A DNA stretch of 49,841 nt from positions 1-49,841 of the forward strand of contig JAPPHA010000121.1 of the NCBI GenBank assembly GCA_028874915.1, read 5' to 3'. Positions 16,844 to 26,817 of the stretch are shown here, in pieces; position 1 is the stretch's first letter, and every line of letters begins with the position of its first letter. The position numbers were made by a program, and so were the translations under genes. The notes under the pieces are model-generated. The model was not told the origin of the DNA and did not search any database. It worked only from the letters and a program-made list of their open reading frames with translations. Origin of the DNA: Paracoccaceae bacterium (GTDB lineage: Bacteria > Pseudomonadota > Alphaproteobacteria > Rhodobacterales > Rhodobacteraceae).

Positions 16844-17842
16844 TCAGCGTCGCCAGGCGACCGATTGACGTTCGACCAGCTCGACAGGAAGCCGGACTTC
16901 GGCAACGGTCTCCTGTTTGTTGATCAGGGCGAAAAGCGTATTGAACGCCTTTCGACCCAGGGTTTCGATCGGCTGGCGGACGGTGGTGAGCGCCGGGGCC
17001 AGCAATTCCGCAAAGGGCATGTCGTCGAATCCGACAATCGACAGGTCGCCGGGTACCGCCAGACCCAGTTCGCGAACCCGTTGCATGACGCCGATGGCGA
17101 TGAAGTCACTGCCGCAGAACACGGCGGTGGGCCTGTTTGCGTCCAACAGGAGTTCGCCTATAGCAGTGGCGCCGAATTCACGGGAATAGGTACCGAGCAG
17201 AACGCGGGGCGACGCCGGATCCAGACCGCATTCAAGGTGCGCCCGCCTGAAGCCGTCCAGCCGTTCCCCACCGCTCATGAGATTCCCGGGTCCGCCGATA
17301 TGGGCGATCTGCGTGTGCCCGACCTCAATCAGGTGGCGTGTCGCGTGATAAGCGCCGAATTCGTTTTCGACAAATACCTTTGGCACCGCCACGCCCGGCA
17401 CATCCTCGTCCACCAGCACGACGTTCGCATGGGTGCCGACATTCTCGGCGAGGGTTCCGTCGTCCGGCTGGTTGGTCATCATAATCAACCCGTCGACATG
17501 CCGGTCTTCCAGTCTCCTCAGGGACGTCAATTCGCGTTCGCGCAAACCTCGTGTGCTGGACATCAGCACGGAGTATCCGTGCCGTTCCGCCTCGTCTTCA
17601 ATTGTCGCCGCCAACTCCGCAAAGAAGGGATTGGCGATCTCGGGTGCGACAAGTCCGACTGTCTCGGTCCGCCCCATGCTCAGTCGTCGCGCGAGCAGGT
17701 TGGGCCGGTATCCAAGACGCGCGACGGCCGAATCGATGCGCAAGGCCGTCGATGCGGGCAGTTCGATACGATTGTTCAGATACCTGGAAACGGTTGCCGG
17801 GGAGTAGCCGGCCTCTCGGGCCACCTGACTAATGGTAGACAT
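16844..17842 (-). CDS. LacI-family transcriptional regulator
   Basis: This 332-residue repressor appears intact. Residues 1-50 form the LacI DNA-binding domain (TISQVAREAGYSPATVSRYL) with the hinge helix near NLLARRLSMGRT. The rest is a sugar-binding-like core ending in SIVGFDDMPFAELLAPALTT. It lies 31 bases upstream of the binding-protein remnant on the same strand and presumably regulated that importer. Its targets are now pseudogenes, so it may be on the way to loss or may control other loci. A palindrome in front of the gene is a likely operator. Confidence 0.9.
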   Translation of the reverse strand: MSTISQVAREAGYSPATVSRYLNNRIELPASTALRIDSAVARLGYRPNLLARRLSMGRTETVGLVAPEIANPFFAELAATIEDEAERHGYSVLMSSTRGLRERELTSLRRLEDRHVDGLIMMTNQPDDGTLAENVGTHANVVLVDEDVPGVAVPKVFVENEFGAYHATRHLIEVGHTQIAHIGGPGNLMSGGERLDGFRRAHLECGLDPASPRVLLGTYSREFGATAIGELLLDANRPTAVFCGSDFIAIGVMQRVRELGLAVPGDLSIVGFDDMPFAELLAPALTTVRQPIETLGRKAFNTLFALINKQETVAEVRLPVELVERQSVAWRR

Positions 17843-17876
17843 ACCTCCCCCCTTGCACCTTCGTGACTAGCTTAAA

Positions 17877-17886
17877 AAACCGGTTT
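17877..17886. promoter_or_regulatory. Palindrome, probable LacI-family operator
   Basis: AAACCGGTTT is a perfect 10-bp palindrome with a central CG, 35 bases before the lacI-family start codon. LacI-type repressors commonly bind such short palindromes, so autoregulation is likely. No experimental or comparative support is available here. Confidence 0.5.
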
Positions 17887-18313
17887 AGTCCAGCAGAATG
17901 TTTTCATCCTGGGCGGAAATCCGGCGCGCCCGCACGACCGTCACCGGTTTCTTTCACATACCGGATTCACACTCGCCTCTTGACGGAACCTGCGCAAGTC
18001 AACAATCGGGAAACGGACAGCGTTCACAGGACGTCTTGGTGGGTTGCCCAGCCTCGGGAAAGACCATGCAAGTTATTCGCGAAGCCGTGAACCACACAGG
18101 CCCACGAAGACAGAGTCACCGGTGGTATCGGTGGAAACCGCCGGAACCCGTCTCCCGTCCCGGTATCTGGCACCCGCCCCTTGTCGGGCATCATGTCCGG
18201 TCAGGTCCCCGGATCCGGTCAATCGACTTGCGTGGTTCCCGGTGCCGGATTAAGCAGTCGCCGGCGATGACGGCGGGCCAACACAGGCCTCGGAAGGCAG
18301 CGGGGAAACCGGC
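17887..18313. other. Gap of about 430 bases upstream of rph
   Basis: No gene or RNA is recognised. The stretch should hold the promoter of the rph operon. In many alphaproteobacteria hrcA lies beside rph; it is not present here, where a decayed accessory region abuts instead. Confidence 0.5.
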
Positions 18314-19023
<710 letters not shown>

Positions 19024-19027
<4 letters not shown>

Positions 19028-19653
19028 ACACGGTCGCGCGGCGACTGACGGAACCGGCGATCGTTCTCGCCTCGCACAACCGTGGAAAGCTCGAAGAGCT
19101 CCGCGCTCTGCTCGAGCCGTTTGACAAGCGCGTGATTGCGGCATCCGAGTATGGTCTGACCGAACCGGCCGAAACGGAAACCAGCTTTGCCGGGAACGCG
19201 AGAATCAAGGCCAACCATGTCGCACGGCAAACCGGCCTGCCCGCGCTCTCCGACGACAGCGGGATCGAGGTGGACGCCCTCGCCGGAGCGCCAGGAATTC
19301 ACACGGCCGACTGGGCGGAGACCCCGACGGGACGAGACTTCGTCCAGGCCATGACACGGACCTGGCGAATGCTCGAAGACCGGAGCGTACCCGAACCCAG
19401 AACTGCCCGTTTTCGATGCGCCATCTGCATTGCCTGGCCGGACGGAATCGACACGGTGTTCGAGGGCGAAGTCGCGGGCCGCCTCGTCTGGCCGATCCGG
19501 GGCGGGCACGGATTCGGTTTCGATCCGATGTTCCGGCCCGACGGCGAAGTGATGACATTCGGTGAAATGCCACCGGAGCGGAAGCAACTCCTGAGCCATC
19601 GGACCCGAGCCTTCGAACGGTTCTCGGCCGGGTGTCTCGGTGACGCGCCGTGA
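19024..19653 (+). CDS. rdgB: Non-canonical purine NTP pyrophosphatase (RdgB/HAM1)
   Basis: This enzyme of about 209 residues hydrolyses ITP, dITP and XTP, keeping damaged purines out of DNA. Family motifs are clear: [18 protein letters not shown], the catalytic [27 protein letters not shown] and LSHRTRAF. The start is unusual. The frame has no ATG, GTG or TTG between the rph stop and the conserved region. I place it at the CTG at 19024, which overlaps the rph stop as CTGA and has AAGGCGG upstream. Alternatives are the CTG at 19045 or a GTG at 18916 deep inside rph. Confidence 0.88.
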
Positions 19654-20911
19654 CGACATGGAAGCGGTCGCCAGGGACATTTCAGACCATGGCGGCGGCA
19701 TTGTCACGGAGGCCGGCTTTGGCGTCTACGTGCACTGGCCGTTCTGCCGGTCCCTCTGCCCCTACTGCGACTTCAACGTGCGGCTCATGCGGTCCGTCGA
19801 CCCGGGTCTGTGGCGCGACGCCTATCTCGCCGACATTCGCCACCACGCCAGCCGCCTTCCAGGGCGCAGGGTCGATTCCATCTATTTTGGCGGCGGCACG
19901 CCGAGTCTCATGGATCCGGCGATCGTCGACGCCGTCATTGCGGGGATCGCTGCCGCCTGGTCCGTCGATTCCCGGACCGAAATCAGTCTTGAGGCCAATC
20001 CGACCTCGGTGGAGGCCGGGCGTTTCGCCGAATTCGCGGCCGCGGGTGTCAACCGGATTTCGATCGGCGTCCAGTCACTCCGGGACGCCGACCTCAAGAG
20101 GCTCGGACGCCGGCACACGGCCGCCATGGCCCGCGACGCTGTCGACACAGCCCGGAAACACGTCCCGGCCGTCAACATCGATCTGATCTACGCCCGGCCC
20201 AATCAGACGGTCACCGCCTGGGAAAGCGAACTCCGCGAAGCACTGGCCCTTGGCGCCGACCATCTGTCCCTTTACCAGTTGACCATCAAGCCGGGCACGC
20301 GTTTCGGCGACCTGGCGGATCGCGGGCGGCTACCGGGATTGCCCGGTGAAGCGCTCGAAGCGGCACTTTACGAGGCGACGGGAACCCTCGCGGCGGCTTC
20401 CGGATACCCGGCCTACGAGATTTCCAGTCATGCCCGGCCCGGGTCGGAATGCACCCACAACCTCGTCTACTGGCGTTACGGTGAATTCGCCGGGATCGGA
20501 CCTGGAGCCGACGGCCGGATCGTTCTCTCGGACGGGGTCCATCCGACGACCGCGATCCGCGACCCGGGACACTGGCTTGATGCCGTCAGGACAACCGGTT
20601 CCGGGACACGAAGTCTCGGGCCCTTGACGCCGGATTCACTTGCTGATGAGTACCTCATCGCCTCCCTTCGCCTGGCGGAAGGTTCCGAAATCGACAGGCT
20701 GCGGGCGTTCCTTTGCGGCGATTCGGGCCTGCATCCCGAACAGCACCGGGACCGCCGTTTCGGAAGATTGTCCCGAGCTGTGGACGAACTTGTCGCGGCG
20801 GGTTTTCTCGAACGCGGCGGTCCGCGCATTGCCGCCACCGCCGCCGGGCGCCTCGTTCTTGACTCCGTCCTTCGGGAGCTGTGCGCTCCCCGGCCGGCCG
20901 ACAGGCCCTGA
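19640..20911 (+). CDS. hemW: Heme chaperone HemW (radical SAM, HemN-like)
   Basis: This 423-residue radical SAM protein was formerly called a coproporphyrinogen oxidase and is now known in several bacteria as a heme chaperone. The 4Fe-4S binding triad is C36-x3-C40-x2-C43 in the motif HWPFCRSLCPYCDF. GGGTPS and the SAM-site stretch EISLEANPTS also match. It overlaps rdgB by 14 bases when started at the GTG at 19640; an ATG at 19658 is an alternative. The order rph-rdgB-hemW is widespread in alphaproteobacteria. A strong hairpin terminator follows. Confidence 0.93.
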   Translation: MTRRDDMEAVARDISDHGGGIVTEAGFGVYVHWPFCRSLCPYCDFNVRLMRSVDPGLWRDAYLADIRHHASRLPGRRVDSIYFGGGTPSLMDPAIVDAVIAGIAAAWSVDSRTEISLEANPTSVEAGRFAEFAAAGVNRISIGVQSLRDADLKRLGRRHTAAMARDAVDTARKHVPAVNIDLIYARPNQTVTAWESELREALALGADHLSLYQLTIKPGTRFGDLADRGRLPGLPGEALEAALYEATGTLAAASGYPAYEISSHARPGSECTHNLVYWRYGEFAGIGPGADGRIVLSDGVHPTTAIRDPGHWLDAVRTTGSGTRSLGPLTPDSLADEYLIASLRLAEGSEIDRLRAFLCGDSGLHPEQHRDRRFGRLSRAVDELVAAGFLERGGPRIAATAAGRLVLDSVLRELCAPRPADRP

Positions 20912-20937
20912 AGCCTAACCTTCCGGCCGCGTTGCCA

Positions 20938-20972
20938 GCCACTCCGGGACTGTCGGAGTGGCCGTTTCTTTT
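20938..20972 (+). terminator. Intrinsic terminator after hemW
   Basis: A perfect 9-bp stem (GCCACTCCG at 20938-20946 with CGGAGTGGC at 20954-20962) and a 7-base loop are followed by CG and a T-rich run (TTTCTTTT). It closes the rph-rdgB-hemW operon. Confidence 0.85.
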
Positions 20973-21115
20973 CGTCCTTGGCACCCGGTTCCGTTCCCTT
21001 TGCCCCACGCACGGCCGGACTGTCCTTCGCCATCGAAGAGCAGGATTCGCCTCGTGCAACACCGCCGAATCCGTTCGAACTCCATCTTCCCGTCTCCGAC
21101 CGCCTGTCCACGACC

Positions 21116-21144
21116 TTGGCAGTCCAATCGTGCGCCGATAGAGT
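21116..21144 (+). promoter_or_regulatory. Predicted sigma-70-type promoter of the PIN-domain pair
   Basis: TTGGCA (21116-21121) and TAGAGT (21139-21144) are separated by exactly 17 bases. They lie about 30 bases before the start of the first gene of the pair, which itself has AAGGAAA just upstream. The -35 box has one mismatch and the -10 box two against the consensus. Confidence 0.5.
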
Positions 21145-21174
21145 GTTGTTCCTGTTTTACCAAGGAAACCTACC

Positions 21175-21663
21175 ATGCCGAATCGCGTTCGAGTCGCCGA
21201 TGAAGTGTGGATCGCGACCGCGCTTCTCCACCGGCAGCACCCCGACGCAGAGGATTTCACGGTCGGACAGATTGTTCGTCGGGCCTGGTCCGAGAACATC
21301 ACGGCCGCTGAATCCCTCCGCCCAGGCGTCCAGGTGCATGCCTACCTTCACTGTGTCGCCAACAAGCCTCCGAATCCCGGGCGCTACCGCATGCTGACCG
21401 AAACCGCGAAAGGGCGCCGCCGTCTGTACAGACCTGGAGACCCCGTTGACCCCGGCCGCAGCGCGGGGAAAGACAGGCCGCAGGACGACGCGGTCCCGTC
21501 CCGATATCGCTTCCTCATTGACTGGTATCTGCACGAATACGTTGGCGACGGCGAAAGGTCGGTGGCGGACCCCATCCTTTCCCTGCAGGGTCTTGGCAAG
21601 GAGATCTGGGCTGACGAGGACGCGGATGCCTATGTCCACAGGCTTCGAGAGGGATGGTTGTGA
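21175..21663 (+). CDS. Hypothetical protein, likely antitoxin partner of the PIN protein
   Basis: This is a 162-residue soluble protein with no known name that I can give. Its N-terminal 40 residues (VADEVWIATALLHRQHPDAE and DFTVGQIVRRAW) look like a small helical, possibly DNA-binding domain. A conserved-looking core, VQVHAYLHCVANKPPNPGRY, is followed by RMLTETAKGRRRLYRPGDP. I have the impression that such proteins often precede PIN-domain genes. Its last codons overlap the start of the PIN gene by ten bases, so the two are coupled. An antitoxin role is inferred only from this layout. Confidence 0.7.
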   Translation: MPNRVRVADEVWIATALLHRQHPDAEDFTVGQIVRRAWSENITAAESLRPGVQVHAYLHCVANKPPNPGRYRMLTETAKGRRRLYRPGDPVDPGRSAGKDRPQDDAVPSRYRFLIDWYLHEYVGDGERSVADPILSLQGLGKEIWADEDADAYVHRLREGWL

Positions 21664-22079
21664 GCCGGATCTTCTGGGACACGAATTTGTTCGTGTACCT
21701 GGTGGAGGGGCGCGGGCGCGGGGAGCAGGTCGCGGTCCTGCGGCAACGCATGCTGGATCGCGAGGACGAACTGCTGACGTCTGCGCTCACTCTCGGCGAG
21801 TTGCTCGTGAAGCCAATGGAAGCCGGAAATCCGGAGCTCCGGAAACGTTATGAGCAGACTATAAAGACGGGCACGACGGTGCTGCCGTTTGACACCCGTG
21901 CGGCCCCCCGGTTCGCCGAAATTCGCCGCGATCGGTCAATTCGGGCTCCGGACGCCATTCAGCTTGCCTGCGCTTCGGCGGCCGGCGTGGATTTGTTCAT
22001 CACGAATGACAATCGGCTGAGCCGAAAGACCGTGCGGGGAATTCACTTCATCATGCCTCTGGAAAAGGTCATGCTGTAA
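21654..22079 (+). CDS. PIN-domain ribonuclease, VapC-like toxin candidate
   Basis: This is a 141-residue PIN-domain protein. The acidic catalytic set is visible: Asp in FWDTNLFVYLVE near the N-terminus, Glu in TLGELLVKPME, Asp in IRAPDAIQLACA and Asp in LFITNDNRLSRK. PIN proteins of this size are usually tRNA- or mRNA-cleaving toxins held by a partner. It is encoded directly after, and overlapping, the 162-residue protein. There is no vapB-like gene, so this would be an atypical pair. It converges on parB. Confidence 0.85.
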   Translation: MVVSRIFWDTNLFVYLVEGRGRGEQVAVLRQRMLDREDELLTSALTLGELLVKPMEAGNPELRKRYEQTIKTGTTVLPFDTRAAPRFAEIRRDRSIRAPDAIQLACASAAGVDLFITNDNRLSRKTVRGIHFIMPLEKVML

Positions 22080-22242
22080 CGCAAATGTCGCGTCATCAAG
22101 CGCGGGTCGAATGGGCCAGATCACCCGTCATGCCTGTTGTGCGCTGCGGATCGATCCGTCGTTTAGGATTGTTTATTGAATGAAAACAACGGATTGCCAA
22201 CCCTGATAGCGGCCCAGGGTTCGATTCATCCAGACTTGCGGG

Positions 22243-23274
22243 CTATGACTCAACGGGTGATTCCGGTGCGCCCAGGCGCCGGCATAGCGCGTCGAGTTCG
22301 TCCAGGCTGCGATAGGAAATCCGGACCGAACCCGCGGACCCTGAAGTCTTGTGGTTGATGGAAACCTTCAGCCGCAGATTCGCGGAAAGTTCGGCTTCCA
22401 GCGCCCGCGTGTCCGCATCCTTGGTCCTGCTCCCGGCATTCCGGCGGCCCTCGGTCTCCGCGTGGCCTTCGGACGCCACCAGGGATTCCGTCTGCCGAAC
22501 GCTGAGACCCTCCTCGACCACGCGGCGCGCCAGCCCCTCCGGATCATTCGCGCCCAAGATCGCCCGGGCATGGCCTGCCGAGAGCTGACCGTCACGAAGG
22601 AGAGTCTGAACGGCCTCCGGGAGACCGAGCAGCCGGACCGAATTGGCGACGTGGCTTCGGCTTTTCCCGACGACTTCCGAAAGGCTCGCTTGCGTATGGC
22701 CGAATTCCTCCATCAACTGACGGTATCCAGTCGCTTCCTCGACGGGATTCAGGTCGGTCCGCTGAACGTTTTCCACCATCGCGACCTCAAGAACCTGCCG
22801 GTCATCCAGAATCCGGACCAGGACCGGAACCTCATGGAGCTGCGCCCTCTGGGCCGCCCGCCACCGCCGTTCGCCGGCGACGATCTGATAGGCGGTTCCG
22901 TCATCCGGATCGGGGCGGACGAGAATCGGCTGGATCATGCCGTTTCGCCGCATCGACTCCGCCAGTTCGTCGAGTTCGTCCTCCGGGAACCGCTGCCGGG
23001 GCTGCCCGGCGTTCGTCCGGATGAATTCGATCGGAACCGAGTGAATCCCGGCCGGCGCCTTTGCGGGTTCCGATGCCGAACGGTCGCGCACGTCCGGTTG
23101 GCCGTCCGCCGTGCCGTTCGCCGGGGTCTCCCCGGGCCCGCTCGACGCGGGCGTTTCCGGTTGAACGGCCTGCGCCGCGTTTTCGGCGTCGAGGCCGAGG
23201 TTTCCCATCAGAACCGAGAGTCCCCGCCCGAGTCCCCGCCGGTCCCGGGGCGCGGGATTGTCAGACCGTGTCAT
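22243..23274 (-). CDS. parB: Chromosome-partitioning protein ParB
   Basis: This is a 343-residue CTP-dependent DNA clamp that loads at parS and spreads near the origin. It has an N-terminal ParA-activating segment (DRRGLGRGLSVLMG), the CTP-binding domain with GERRWRAAQ and ENVQRTDLNPVEEA, and a helix-turn-helix (TQASLSEVVGKSRSHVANSV) for parS recognition. A C-terminal dimerisation domain ends the protein. A Pro/Ala/Glu-rich linker lies between residues 30 and 75. Three perfect parS sites lie 1.1-3.5 kb upstream. It follows parA by 59 bases. Confidence 0.96.
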   Translation of the reverse strand: MTRSDNPAPRDRRGLGRGLSVLMGNLGLDAENAAQAVQPETPASSGPGETPANGTADGQPDVRDRSASEPAKAPAGIHSVPIEFIRTNAGQPRQRFPEDELDELAESMRRNGMIQPILVRPDPDDGTAYQIVAGERRWRAAQRAQLHEVPVLVRILDDRQVLEVAMVENVQRTDLNPVEEATGYRQLMEEFGHTQASLSEVVGKSRSHVANSVRLLGLPEAVQTLLRDGQLSAGHARAILGANDPEGLARRVVEEGLSVRQTESLVASEGHAETEGRRNAGSRTKDADTRALEAELSANLRLKVSINHKTSGSAGSVRISYRSLDELDALCRRLGAPESPVES

Positions 23275-23333
23275 GCCATGTCTCCTGCCTCGTGATGACG
23301 GTTTTCTGGAGTCCGTCTGAATTTATCTGTTTT

Positions 23334-24131
23334 TCAAGGGGTTGACAGGAATTCTGTCGCAAAATTCCGATAGGCGGCATGGCCGGAACTCCTGGGGTCG
23401 TATTCGGCGATGGCCAGCCCGAATGAGGGGGCTTCACTCAGCCGGACATTCCTCGGAATCACCGTATCGTAGACCAGGCTCCCCAGATTCTCGCGCGCAT
23501 CCGACTCCACCTGCTGCGACAGACGGTTGCGCCTGTCCACCATCGTGAGGATGACGCCTTCGATTCGCAGGCCCGGGTTCAGCTGCTCCCGCACACGTCG
23601 AATCGTCAGGATCAACTGCGAGAGCCCCTCGAGCGCATAGTATTCGCACTGGAGCGGTACGAGAACGGAATGACATGCTGCCAGGGCATTGACCGTGAGC
23701 AGGTTCAGCGATGGTGGACAGTCGACAAGGATCCAGTCCAGATCCCGCTTCAGATCCATTGCCCCGGAAATCGCTTCTTTCAGCTTCAATGCCGGTGATT
23801 CATGGCTGGCCAGTTCCACGTCCGCGGAGCTGAGATCCGGCGAAGACGGCACCACCGACAGCCCGGCCAGCCGGGACTCGACCACCGCGTCCGCAAGTGG
23901 CGCCTCTTCGAGGATCACCTCATAGGCGGATGTCCCGGACTCGGCCGGATTCAGGCCCAGACCGGTTGACGCATTGCATTGGGGATCAAGGTCGACCAAA
24001 AGGACGCGCTGACCGGTCATCGCCAGAGACACCGCCAGATTGACGGCTGTCGTCGTCTTGCCCACGCCTCCCTTTTGATTGGCGACCGCGATGATCCTGC
24101 AGCCTGTCACCGGGTCAGAGTGGCTGGACAC
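23334..24131 (-). CDS. parA: Chromosome-partitioning ATPase ParA (Soj)
   Basis: This 265-residue Walker-type ATPase moves the ParB-parS complex. It shows the deviant Walker A NQKGGVGKTTT, the A' motif VDLDPQCNAST and Walker B ILVDCPPSLNLLTVNAL. Its start overlaps the end of rsmG by 17 bases. Length and motifs are normal for the chromosomal type. Confidence 0.96.
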   Translation of the reverse strand: MSSHSDPVTGCRIIAVANQKGGVGKTTTAVNLAVSLAMTGQRVLLVDLDPQCNASTGLGLNPAESGTSAYEVILEEAPLADAVVESRLAGLSVVPSSPDLSSADVELASHESPALKLKEAISGAMDLKRDLDWILVDCPPSLNLLTVNALAACHSVLVPLQCEYYALEGLSQLILTIRRVREQLNPGLRIEGVILTMVDRRNRLSQQVESDARENLGSLVYDTVIPRNVRLSEAPSFGLAIAEYDPRSSGHAAYRNFATEFLSTP

Positions 24132-24795
24132 GCGAAATGCCTCCGATTTCCAGGATTCTCGCCCGAGGGTCCGTCAGGCTGACCCTTTCGACCACGTCGA
24201 AGGCCCATTCCTTCCGAGCGTCGGCGATTTCCCTATCATATCCCTTCCCTTTCGGAAACAGGCAGACACCGCCTGTTTCCAGGCGGCCGCTCGCAATGCC
24301 AAGCAGCTTGGCCAGCGGCGCGACGGCCCGGGCCGAGATGACGTCGAACCTTCCCGTTGCCCGATCCGAAACCCCGGGACGCAAGGGTTCGACCCTTTCG
24401 TTGACGATCGTCACGGGCGTGAATGTTTCACGTGAAACAGTGTCGAGAAACGCACATTTCCGGGCATGACTCTCGAAGAGGGTCACCCGCAGATCCGGCA
24501 ACCGGTCGTGCGCAAGGATGGCAACCACCATTCCCGGGAATCCGGCCCCACTGCCAAAGTCGGCCCAGCGGCTCGGTCGCCGACACTCGGCCGGCGCCAG
24601 GATCTGGGCGGAATCCAGGAAATGCCGGCTCCAGACCTGCCGCAGGCTGTTGGCGGAAACCAGGTTGGTCCCTGCACTCCATTTGGCAAGCAATTCCGCG
24701 TAGCGATCGAGTTTTTGAAATGTTTCACGTGAAACATCGAGCCTTGTCCTCAGAGCGTTCCGGGCCTCGGCCTCCCCGATCACGCCGTCACGCAC
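24115..24795 (-). CDS. rsmG: 16S rRNA (guanine527-N7)-methyltransferase RsmG
   Basis: This is a 226-residue SAM-dependent methyltransferase (formerly GidB) acting on G527 of 16S rRNA; loss gives low-level streptomycin resistance. The SAM site [18 protein letters not shown] and the [16 protein letters not shown] region are clear. Two perfect parS sites lie within the gene and dictate the residues VSRETF in two places (near 24730 and 24430). The start overlaps mnmG by eight bases. Confidence 0.95.
   Translation of the reverse strand: MRDGVIGEAEARNALRTRLDVSRETFQKLDRYAELLAKWSAGTNLVSANSLRQVWSRHFLDSAQILAPAECRRPSRWADFGSGAGFPGMVVAILAHDRLPDLRVTLFESHARKCAFLDTVSRETFTPVTIVNERVEPLRPGVSDRATGRFDVISARAVAPLAKLLGIASGRLETGGVCLFPKGKGYDREIADARKEWAFDVVERVSLTDPRARILEIGGISRVQPL
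24424..24439. other. parS site 1
   Basis: A perfect 16-bp palindrome identical to the parS consensus (TGTTTCACGTGAAACA), inside rsmG. ParB should bind here and load as a sliding clamp. Confidence 0.95.
24721..24736. other. parS site 2
   Basis: A second perfect TGTTTCACGTGAAACA site near the 5' end of rsmG, 297 bases from site 1. Confidence 0.95.
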
Positions 24796-26761
24796 TCAGG
24801 CTCCTGCGATTCCGGACCGCGGCGTCCCTTGCGGGCCCGCCGTCGCTGTTCCGACGGCGCAGATTGGCCAGGATCAGAACCAGCGCTGCCGGGGTCATGC
24901 CGTCGACCCGCCCGGCTTGCCCGACGGTGGCCGGACGAATTCGTGTCAGCTTCTCCCGGAGTTCATTCGAGAGTCCCTGTATCTCCCGGTAGGAAAAACC
25001 CTCCGGGATGCGGACGGCTTCGTCCCGCTTGAGCGCATCGACATCCCTTTTTTGCGCCTCGATATAGGGCCTGTAGGCAGCATCCCGCTCCATCTGGACC
25101 GCAATTGCCCTGGGAACATCCCGGAATTCAGGCCAGACCCCGGCGAGACTTTCGAAGTCCACCTCTTTCCGCGACAGCAATTCCATCCCGTTTCGGCGGA
25201 TTCCGTCCAGATTGACCGCGAATCCCGCGCGTTTCGCCGCATTCGGTGTCAGGCTCACGGCTTCCAGGCGTGTCCGAACGCGTTCCAGCTGTTCCATCCG
25301 GTCTTCAAATGCCCGCTGTCGGTCCTTTCCGACGCATCCGAGGGCCATTCCGACCCCGGTCAACCGCTGATCGGCATTGTCGGCCCGGAGCGACAGGCGG
25401 TATTCCGCGCGAGACGTGAACATGCGGTAAGGTTCGGCAACGCCCCGCGTCACCAAATCGTCGATCATGACGCCGATATAGGCATCCGACCGGCTGAAAA
25501 CGATCGGTTCCCGTCCGAAACCGCGAGCCGCGGCATTCAATCCGGCAACCAGACCCTGTGCTGCGGCTTCCTCGTACCCGGTCGTACCGTTTATCTGGCC
25601 GGCCAGAAACAGGCCCTCGACATCCTTCACCTCAAGGTTGGGCCGAAGGGACCGTGGGTCCACATAGTCGTATTCGATGGCATATCCCGGCTGGCGGATG
25701 ACGGCGCCTTCCAGACCGAGAATCGTCCGGACCCACGATTCCTGCACATCGGCCGGAAGCGACGTCGAAATACCGTTCGGATAGATGGTGCTGTCCGCGA
25801 GCCCTTCGGGCTCCAGGAACACCTGGTGCGATGGCCGGTCCGCGAATCGAACGACCTTGTCCTCGATCGAGGGGCAGTATCGGGGGCCAATCCCGTCAAT
25901 CCGGCCGCCATACATCGCCGAACGGCCCAGATTGCGACGAATGATGGCATGTGTCTGCGCATTCGTATGCGTGATCCCGCAGGCGACCTGGCGGACCGAC
26001 GGGCCATTGGACAGGAAGGAGAACAGGACCGGCTCGTCGTCTCCCGGCTGTTCGTCGACGGCCGCCCAGTCGATCGTCCGCCCGTCGAGCCGAGGCGGGG
26101 TTCCGGTCTTCAGGCGCCCCAGGGGAAGGCCGAAGGAGTCCATGCGTTCGGCCAGCCGAACGGCCGGCCCGTCACCCATGCGTCCCCCGGCCCGGGAGAC
26201 ATCGCCGATGTGGATCACGCCCCGCAGAAAGGTTCCGGTGGTGAGGACGACGGCCCGGGCCTTGATGTCCGTCCCATCCGCAAGAGACACTCCGGTGACG
26301 CCGGACCCGGCCATGATGAAGTCCGTGACTTCGCCCTCGACGACGGTCAGCCCCGGCCGGTCAGCAAACTCCGCTTGCATAGCGGCTCGATAAAGCGCCC
26401 GGTCCGCCTGGGCCCGGGGTCCCTGAACTGCCGGCCCCTTGCGCCGGTTCAGCAACCGGAACTGGATGCCGGCCTGGTCGGCCACACGGCCCATGACGCC
26501 GTCGAGAGCATCGATTTCGCGAACAAGGTGCCCCTTGCCGAGGCCACCGATTGCCGGATTGCAGGACATTTCCCCGATTCGGTCGAATCGATGCGTGACC
26601 AGAACGGTACGCGCACCCATTCGCCAGGCCGCCTGCGCGGCCTCGGCCCCGGCATGGCCGCCGCCAACGACAACGACGTCGGCCGGACCGGCACGGCCTC
26701 GCGGGAGGCTCACCGAATCCCATTCCTGTCGATGTTTCACGTGAAACATTTCGCCGGCCAT
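24788..26761 (-). CDS. mnmG: tRNA uridine-5-carboxymethylaminomethyl modification enzyme MnmG
   Basis: This 657-residue FAD protein (GidA) works with MnmE to modify the wobble uridine of several tRNAs. It has the dinucleotide fold [20 protein letters not shown] near residue 30, the MnmG motif [20 protein letters not shown] and the C-terminal [17 protein letters not shown]. The first residues, [11 protein letters not shown], come from a parS site at the very start of the gene. The ATG at 26761 is therefore slightly uncertain; the ATG at 26749 would also fit. Confidence 0.95.
   Translation of the reverse strand: MAGEMFHVKHRQEWDSVSLPRGRAGPADVVVVGGGHAGAEAAQAAWRMGARTVLVTHRFDRIGEMSCNPAIGGLGKGHLVREIDALDGVMGRVADQAGIQFRLLNRRKGPAVQGPRAQADRALYRAAMQAEFADRPGLTVVEGEVTDFIMAGSGVTGVSLADGTDIKARAVVLTTGTFLRGVIHIGDVSRAGGRMGDGPAVRLAERMDSFGLPLGRLKTGTPPRLDGRTIDWAAVDEQPGDDEPVLFSFLSNGPSVRQVACGITHTNAQTHAIIRRNLGRSAMYGGRIDGIGPRYCPSIEDKVVRFADRPSHQVFLEPEGLADSTIYPNGISTSLPADVQESWVRTILGLEGAVIRQPGYAIEYDYVDPRSLRPNLEVKDVEGLFLAGQINGTTGYEEAAAQGLVAGLNAAARGFGREPIVFSRSDAYIGVMIDDLVTRGVAEPYRMFTSRAEYRLSLRADNADQRLTGVGMALGCVGKDRQRAFEDRMEQLERVRTRLEAVSLTPNAAKRAGFAVNLDGIRRNGMELLSRKEVDFESLAGVWPEFRDVPRAIAVQMERDAAYRPYIEAQKRDVDALKRDEAVRIPEGFSYREIQGLSNELREKLTRIRPATVGQAGRVDGMTPAALVLILANLRRRNSDGGPARDAAVRNRRSLSA
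26733..26748. other. parS site 3
   Basis: A third perfect TGTTTCACGTGAAACA site, covering codons 5-10 of mnmG. The three sites span 2.3 kb. Confidence 0.95.
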
Positions 26762-26817
26762 TGACGCAAACCCGCCTTTCGGTCCCGATTCGCCGTGCCA
26801 ATCCCTTATGGCGCAGG

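Noticed and set aside
24917-26764. Open frame of 615 codons antisense to mnmG
   Set aside because: It is a mirror frame produced by high GC at third positions. MnmG on the other strand has full family motifs, and the antisense frame has no domain or ribosome binding site.
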